DNA of 64,000 nt from Epsilonproteobacteria bacterium UBA4036 (GTDB lineage Bacteria > Campylobacterota > Campylobacteria > Campylobacterales > Arcobacteraceae): the NCBI GenBank assembly GCA_002382325.1, contig DGAG01000018.1:1-64000 (forward strand), read 5' to 3'. Shown piece by piece: positions 59,366 to 64,000 of the stretch (positions are counted from its first letter, which is position 1; the number at the start of each line of letters is the position of its first letter). Position numbers and translations under genes: made by a program. Below the pieces are notes generated by a model. It saw only the letters and a list, made by a program, of their open reading frames with translations, made no database searches and was not told the origin of the DNA.

Positions 59366-62320
59366 ATGACAAAACCTATTCAAAAAGAGGAGATTTTGCC
59401 ACAAAATGGGCAAAAAAGAAGAGATTTTCTAAAAATATCAAGTGCCACGGCTGCCATGATGGCAGGGCAAGGATATTTGTTTGCTAAAACCGATGTTATG
59501 AGTGTAGAAAGTGGAAAAGAGAACTACCCCAATACCTCTTATACGGAAAAAATGTATCGAAATGAATTTGGATTTACCTACGGTAAAAAAGAGGAACACG
59601 GATTTGCCTATCACTGTGTCAACTGCCAAGGTAACTGTGCTTGGGAAGTGTGGAGTCACAACGGTGTAGTCACACGTGAGAATCAAAGTGCTCGATACCC
59701 AAGTGTCAATGCCAAAATTCCTGATTTTAATCCGCGAGGCTGTAATAAAGGAGTTCAACACTCTCAAATTATGTATGAAAAAGATCGAATCCTTTACCCT
59801 ATGCAACGAGTCGGAGAAAGAGGTGCAGGTCAATGGAAACGATTATCTTGGGATGAAGCTGCCACACAAGTAGCACAAAAAATTTGGGATACCATGACCG
59901 ATGAAAACATGGGTCCTGATAAACTGCTTATTCAAGCAGGAACCGGTCTTTTAACCGAAGGAAGACGAGGGGCACCCCTTCGATTTTGTACACAATTGGG
60001 TGCAAGTCGAATCTATCCTGCTTCGTATTTAGGAGATATGTTCAGTGGTGCTGCTGTTGCGTATGGTGAAGGGAATGTTGGCTGTACGTATGACTTTTTA
60101 TATCAAGTCAATACGGCTGTATTTTGGGGAGCAAACCCAAGTGTTTCAAGAATTCCTGATGCGCATTTTGTTTGGGAAGGAAAATACAATGGAGCAAAAG
60201 TGATTGTTATTACGCCTGAGTTTAATGCCAGTGCCAAGAGTGCTGATTTGTGGTTGCCCATTAAACCGGGTACGGATAATATTTTAGCCATGGGAGTGAT
60301 TCATATTATTTTAAATGAAAAACTCTATAAACCCGAATTTATCAAAACTTACACCGATTTACCTTTTTTAGTTGATGTTGAAACCAAAAAACTGTTACGA
60401 CTTTCTGATATGCAAGGACATGATGAACATGAGTTTATTGCCAAAGGAAAAGTCGATCACAGTGCACAAGAACAATTTTACTGTATGAACAAAAAAACAG
60501 GAAAAATTGCCTTAATGCCAGGAAGTGAAGGCAGCACTATTAAGAGTTTAAAACTTTCAGACTTTGGTATTGACCCAGAACTTGAAGGAGTTTGGGAAGT
60601 CGAAGTTCGAGGGAAAAAACGAAAAGTAACCACAGCATTTGAAATGTTAAAACAAAATGCTGCTTTATTTACTCCGCAATATTGTGCCAAAGAGTGCTTT
60701 GTCAATATTTCTCCTGATGTTATTGTGGAATTAGCCCATGATATCGCTTTACCTAAAGTGGTTGAAATCACTGCAGGATTTAGTTTAAATAAATATTTCA
60801 ACGGTCTTTTATCGGTTTGGAATTTAGCATCGGTTTGTGGACTTACTGGAAGAATGGGACCTTATGGAGGATTAAACACCGAAGGAGAATGGAGCTTAAG
60901 TGGTATGGGTGAACTCTCTGGTTTTGCTGGGAAATATCAAGCTCGATTTGGTTCAGGATTTGTGGGTGAGTTTGTTATGGGCAATGGATTGGAAACAGTA
61001 GATGAATATTTCAGCGATGAAGACATTAAAAAAGCCCACCAATCCAATGGAAACAACAGTGGAATTGATAAAAAAGAGTACATGCAAATTGTTAAAGAAC
61101 TGTTAAAAACAGGCGATATGAATAACGGTGAAAATGGCGATGGTCATCGACATTGGTCTCCTGAGGTGGCGATTTTAATTGCCGATTCACGATTTAGACG
61201 AAACAAAGGCAGCAAATATCGAGAAGCCTTTTTAAAGAAGATGAAACACGTTACCGTGGTGGATTTTAAAATGAGTGAAACTGCCGTTTGGGCCGATTTA
61301 CTCTTACCTGCTAAATCACACTATGAAGTGTGGGATTTACGAACAAGTCCTGGATATCACCGATACACTAACTTAGCTCAACCTGTTGCCAACTTAAAAC
61401 CTGTGGGAGAAGCCATGGATGAGTGGAGTATGTTTACGTTAATTTCTAAAAAACTTGAAGAGCTTGCCAATAAACCAGAAAATATTGCCAAAGCTAAGGT
61501 AGCTGACGATGAGCGCTATGCTCGAGATGGATACCATGATTTAACCATTTTCCACAAAGAGTTTACCAACACCGATGAAGAGAGTGAGATGAACATGGAG
61601 CCTTATTTGGGAACAGATAAACAAGCCGTTGAAGCTGCCCTTGAAAAATGTGAACAATATCAACCTCACACCATCGAAAAAATGTACAAGCAAGGTGGAT
61701 TTTTACAAATCAATGAAAAAGGGGGAACCTCTTCAACACTTTATTCCGATCGACCTTACAATACCATGGAACATCATATTTATAAATTTACACCATTTCA
61801 CACCGTAAGTGGACGACAACAATTTTACGTGGATGCGCCTATGTTCTTACGATTGGGAGCGCAAACCAATACGGGACTTAAAGGAATTCGACCGGACAAT
61901 AAAGAGTATCCTTTTACACTTATGACGCCACACGCACGTTGGTCAATTCACTCCAACTACAAAACCTCACGAACACTGCAACGATTGCAACGAGGAAAAC
62001 CGTATGTGGCCATCAATAAAAAAGTGGCTGAAATTAAAGGCATTAAAGACGGGGATGAGATTCGAGTCTACAACCAATTGGGTGAGTTTTATGCTATGGC
62101 AAAAGTCAGTTCTTCTGCACCAATGGATTCAATGGTTATGGAACACGGATGGGAGCCTTATCAATACCGAGAATTAAAAGGGCACAATGAGTGTGTACCT
62201 ACGGCACTTAACTTACTGGAAATGACACACGGTTGGGGGCATCTGAATTTTGGTGCATTATGGGATGGTAACCAATATGCGTATGATGGTGCTGTTAATG
62301 TTGAAAAAGCAAAAGCGTAA
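59366..62320 (+). CDS. Type II DMSO reductase-family molybdoenzyme, catalytic subunit
   Basis: A 984-residue exported enzyme with a Tat signal (KRRDFLKISSATAA, residues 17-40). The [4Fe-4S] set is H83-x3-C87-x3-C91-x34-C126, the His-Cys pattern of the NarG/type II group, and Asp224 in PASYLGDMFSG is the expected Mo ligand. These features place it with selenate (SerA), chlorate (ClrA), perchlorate (PcrA) reductases, dimethylsulfide (DdhA) and ethylbenzene (EbdA) dehydrogenases. The substrate cannot be decided from sequence. It is bis-molybdopterin-guanine-dinucleotide dependent and periplasmic. Operon with rhodanese upstream and beta, gamma subunits downstream. Confidence 0.88.
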   Translation: MTKPIQKEEILPQNGQKRRDFLKISSATAAMMAGQGYLFAKTDVMSVESGKENYPNTSYTEKMYRNEFGFTYGKKEEHGFAYHCVNCQGNCAWEVWSHNGVVTRENQSARYPSVNAKIPDFNPRGCNKGVQHSQIMYEKDRILYPMQRVGERGAGQWKRLSWDEAATQVAQKIWDTMTDENMGPDKLLIQAGTGLLTEGRRGAPLRFCTQLGASRIYPASYLGDMFSGAAVAYGEGNVGCTYDFLYQVNTAVFWGANPSVSRIPDAHFVWEGKYNGAKVIVITPEFNASAKSADLWLPIKPGTDNILAMGVIHIILNEKLYKPEFIKTYTDLPFLVDVETKKLLRLSDMQGHDEHEFIAKGKVDHSAQEQFYCMNKKTGKIALMPGSEGSTIKSLKLSDFGIDPELEGVWEVEVRGKKRKVTTAFEMLKQNAALFTPQYCAKECFVNISPDVIVELAHDIALPKVVEITAGFSLNKYFNGLLSVWNLASVCGLTGRMGPYGGLNTEGEWSLSGMGELSGFAGKYQARFGSGFVGEFVMGNGLETVDEYFSDEDIKKAHQSNGNNSGIDKKEYMQIVKELLKTGDMNNGENGDGHRHWSPEVAILIADSRFRRNKGSKYREAFLKKMKHVTVVDFKMSETAVWADLLLPAKSHYEVWDLRTSPGYHRYTNLAQPVANLKPVGEAMDEWSMFTLISKKLEELANKPENIAKAKVADDERYARDGYHDLTIFHKEFTNTDEESEMNMEPYLGTDKQAVEAALEKCEQYQPHTIEKMYKQGGFLQINEKGGTSSTLYSDRPYNTMEHHIYKFTPFHTVSGRQQFYVDAPMFLRLGAQTNTGLKGIRPDNKEYPFTLMTPHARWSIHSNYKTSRTLQRLQRGKPYVAINKKVAEIKGIKDGDEIRVYNQLGEFYAMAKVSSSAPMDSMVMEHGWEPYQYRELKGHNECVPTALNLLEMTHGWGHLNFGALWDGNQYAYDGAVNVEKAKA

Positions 62321-62338
62321 TAAAGGAGAACTGTAACA

Positions 62339-63424
62339 ATGTCAAAAAGACAATTAGCCATGGTAATGGACTTAAACAAATGTATTGGGTGCCAAACGTG
62401 TACAGTTGCTTGTAAAACGCAATGGACAAACCGAAATGGTCGAGAGTACATGTACTGGAACAATGTTGAAACCTACCCAGGAACAGGATATCCAAAAAAT
62501 TGGATGGAATTAGGCGGGGGATTTGATGCAGCAGGTGATTTACAAGAAGGAATTATCCCCAATATTGAAGCCGATTATGGTGTGCCTTGGGATTACAACT
62601 TTGAAGAATTAGCTCAAGGGAAACAACTCACGCCAAATATTGAACCAACATGGGGACCAAACTGGGATGAAGATCAAGGAGATGGGGATTTCCCCAATGA
62701 CAACTACTTTTTCTATATTCCAAGAATTTGTAACCACTGTACCAATCCGGGATGCCTGAGTTCATGTCCAAGAGATGCAATTTTTAAACGAGACCAAGAC
62801 GGTGTGGTATTAGTCGATTTAGACCGATGTCAAGGATACCGATACTGTATTGCAGGATGTCCGTATAAAAAAATCTATTTTAACCCAAAAATTTCAAAAA
62901 GTGAAAAGTGTATTTTATGTTTTCCACGAGTTGAACAAGGTTTACCCCCCGCGTGTGCGCAACAGTGTGTAGGACGAATTCGATTTGTGGGATTTTTAGA
63001 CGACGAACAAAGTCAAGTACATAAACTCGTACATCAATACAAAGTGGCATTGCCTTTAAATGCACATAAAGGAACGGGTCCTAATATTTACTATATTCCC
63101 CCCACAGAAGCCCCACCAAAGTTTGATGCCAATGGAAATGTCATTGAAGGAAGCAATCGAATCCCACATGAAGAGTTAGAAAAACTTTTTGGAAGTGAAG
63201 TGCATGGAGCAATTAAAACACTTAAAAGTGAGATGAAAAAACGAAAAGAGACAGGAAAATCAGAACTCATGGATTTACTCATTGCGTACCAACACTCTGA
63301 AATGTTTAGATTGGACAATAATTATTATAAATCGTTAGCCAATACTAAATTAGCGCCATTGGATAACCGATACATCAAAGGGAAAAACACCCATAAAATC
63401 TCATATTTTAAGGCAGGACACTAA
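62339..63424 (+). CDS. Type II DMSO reductase-family iron-sulfur (beta) subunit
   Basis: A 361-residue subunit with four iron-sulfur cluster motifs: DLNKCIGCQTCTVACKTQW, RICNHCTNPGCLSSCP, DLDRCQGYRYCIAGCPYKK and EKCILCFPRVEQGLPPACAQQC. The Cys replacement pattern (Q-G-Y in the third set) is that of the SerB/ClrB/EbdB/DdhB family. It has no signal peptide and should be exported with the alpha subunit. 18 bp after the alpha gene, AAAGGAG precedes the ATG. Confidence 0.92.
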   Translation: MSKRQLAMVMDLNKCIGCQTCTVACKTQWTNRNGREYMYWNNVETYPGTGYPKNWMELGGGFDAAGDLQEGIIPNIEADYGVPWDYNFEELAQGKQLTPNIEPTWGPNWDEDQGDGDFPNDNYFFYIPRICNHCTNPGCLSSCPRDAIFKRDQDGVVLVDLDRCQGYRYCIAGCPYKKIYFNPKISKSEKCILCFPRVEQGLPPACAQQCVGRIRFVGFLDDEQSQVHKLVHQYKVALPLNAHKGTGPNIYYIPPTEAPPKFDANGNVIEGSNRIPHEELEKLFGSEVHGAIKTLKSEMKKRKETGKSELMDLLIAYQHSEMFRLDNNYYKSLANTKLAPLDNRYIKGKNTHKISYFKAGH

Positions 63425-63425
63425 G

Positions 63426-64000
63426 ATGAAAAAACTATTTTATTCAATTATATCAAGCAGTTTTTTAACGCTCAGTGCATGGGCAAATACCCCTGTTATT
63501 GTGGTGCATAAAGTCTTAGATGATATTACCAATATTGATGTGGGTTCAAGTCATTGGAGAGGTGCCAAGGAGACTCAAATTATCTTGTATCCTCAAACAA
63601 CTATCACACTTAATGATAAAAAAGCCAATGAACTCAATGCCAATAACACAGCACAAACCCTATGGGTAAAAGCCATTACCGATGGCAAACATATTGCGTT
63701 TAAACTAAGATGGCACGATGAGAGTAAATCCATTCAAAGCGGTAATGCTATTAAAAACACTGAATTTGCCGATGGATTTGCCGTCCAATTTGCTGCAAAA
63801 TACGATGACCCTACCAAATTGCCCTACATTGGAATGGGAAGCAAAGACCGACCAGTTGTATTCTATTTACAAAAAGCCGTACAAAAACTTTTTGAACCCA
63901 ATGGCAATGGTGATGTTCAAAAGCAAGTCAATCGAGCCAATGTTCATGCGTTTAATTCATTAATCAACCATGATTTAGAGAAGTTTGATATTGATGTGGA
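63426..64000 (+). CDS. Haem b-binding gamma subunit (ethylbenzene dehydrogenase gamma-like), truncated by window edge
   Basis: The first 191 residues of a periplasmic cytochrome b-type subunit. Sec signal (MKKLFYSIISSSFLTLSAWA), then a beta-sandwich with the segment LPYIGMGSKD (Met137), which matches the axial methionine region of EbdC/DdhC/SerC. It transfers electrons between the beta subunit and a periplasmic cytochrome c. One base after the beta stop codon. The C-terminal half, including the lysine ligand, is outside the window. Confidence 0.85.
   Translation, partial: MKKLFYSIISSSFLTLSAWANTPVIVVHKVLDDITNIDVGSSHWRGAKETQIILYPQTTITLNDKKANELNANNTAQTLWVKAITDGKHIAFKLRWHDESKSIQSGNAIKNTEFADGFAVQFAAKYDDPTKLPYIGMGSKDRPVVFYLQKAVQKLFEPNGNGDVQKQVNRANVHAFNSLINHDLEKFDIDV

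Overview
The window is AT-rich chromosomal DNA from a Campylobacterota bacterium, most likely of the Arcobacter group. The main reasons are: a 14-gene nuo operon in which nuoE and nuoF are replaced by the two unrelated genes typical of Helicobacter and Campylobacter; a futalosine-pathway menaquinone gene (mqnD); the clpX-mreB-mreC and fabZ-lpxA arrangements; AGA/CGA-rich arginine codon use; and promoters that show a -10 box but no clear -35. The assignment rests on gene content and recognised protein families; no database search was run.

Layout. 1-149: start of a flagellin gene (minus strand) with a hairpin-rich leader. 476-2615: eno, an FtsB/DivIC-like gene and an AMIN-domain gene. 2708-9116 (minus): bioB, a YfcE-like phosphoesterase, topA, murB, mqnD and a Bax-like glucosaminidase. 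9196-23174 (minus): the complete nuo operon, nuoA to nuoN. 23290-27401: an AAA+ ATPase, a membrane-anchored small protein, an AEC transporter, a Sel1-like protein, and a divergent XRE regulator/small ORF pair around a perfect 16-bp palindrome. 27496-31924: nfo, a haem-sensor GGDEF-EAL protein, a flavin reductase-like protein and an unassigned protein.

31925-32496 is non-coding by ordinary criteria, yet it holds the most unusual structure of the window: a 265-bp element closed by 31-bp inverted repeats (29/31 matching) with two nested perfect stems. Immediately downstream on the minus strand lies a 31-codon hydrophobic ORF with a good ribosome binding site. Together they look like a type I toxin-antitoxin locus whose mRNA 5' end folds back to just upstream of the ribosome binding site.

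32497-39333: a catabolic cluster (CitE-type lyase, mesaconyl-CoA hydratase-like MaoC protein, acyl-CoA ligase fused to a degenerate CitE domain, second CitE-type lyase) with a divergent IclR-family regulator. It probably degrades a C5 (or related) dicarboxylic acid such as mesaconate, itaconate, citramalate or methylmalate through a CoA thioester and a retro-Claisen split. 39334-46303: a lipoprotein, queH, lpxB, fabZ, lpxA, clpX, mreB and mreC. 46306-54644: ribE, mnmG, a PseG-like unknown, ccoG, pyrG and recJ. 54646-58016 (minus): two FlgO-like proteins, mrp, and two small proteins, one with LRV repeats.

58240-64000: a periplasmic two-domain rhodanese followed by the alpha, beta and (truncated) gamma subunits of a type II DMSO-reductase-family molybdoenzyme (the selenate/chlorate reductase, ethylbenzene and dimethylsulfide dehydrogenase group). 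Complex I, CcoG (cbb3 oxidase assembly), menaquinone synthesis and this molybdoenzyme point to a flexible respiratory metabolism. Three intergenic spots carry tandem and inverted 7-bp (AGTRANN) repeats that overlap gene ends. No rRNA, tRNA, CRISPR array, insertion sequence or prophage was recognised.
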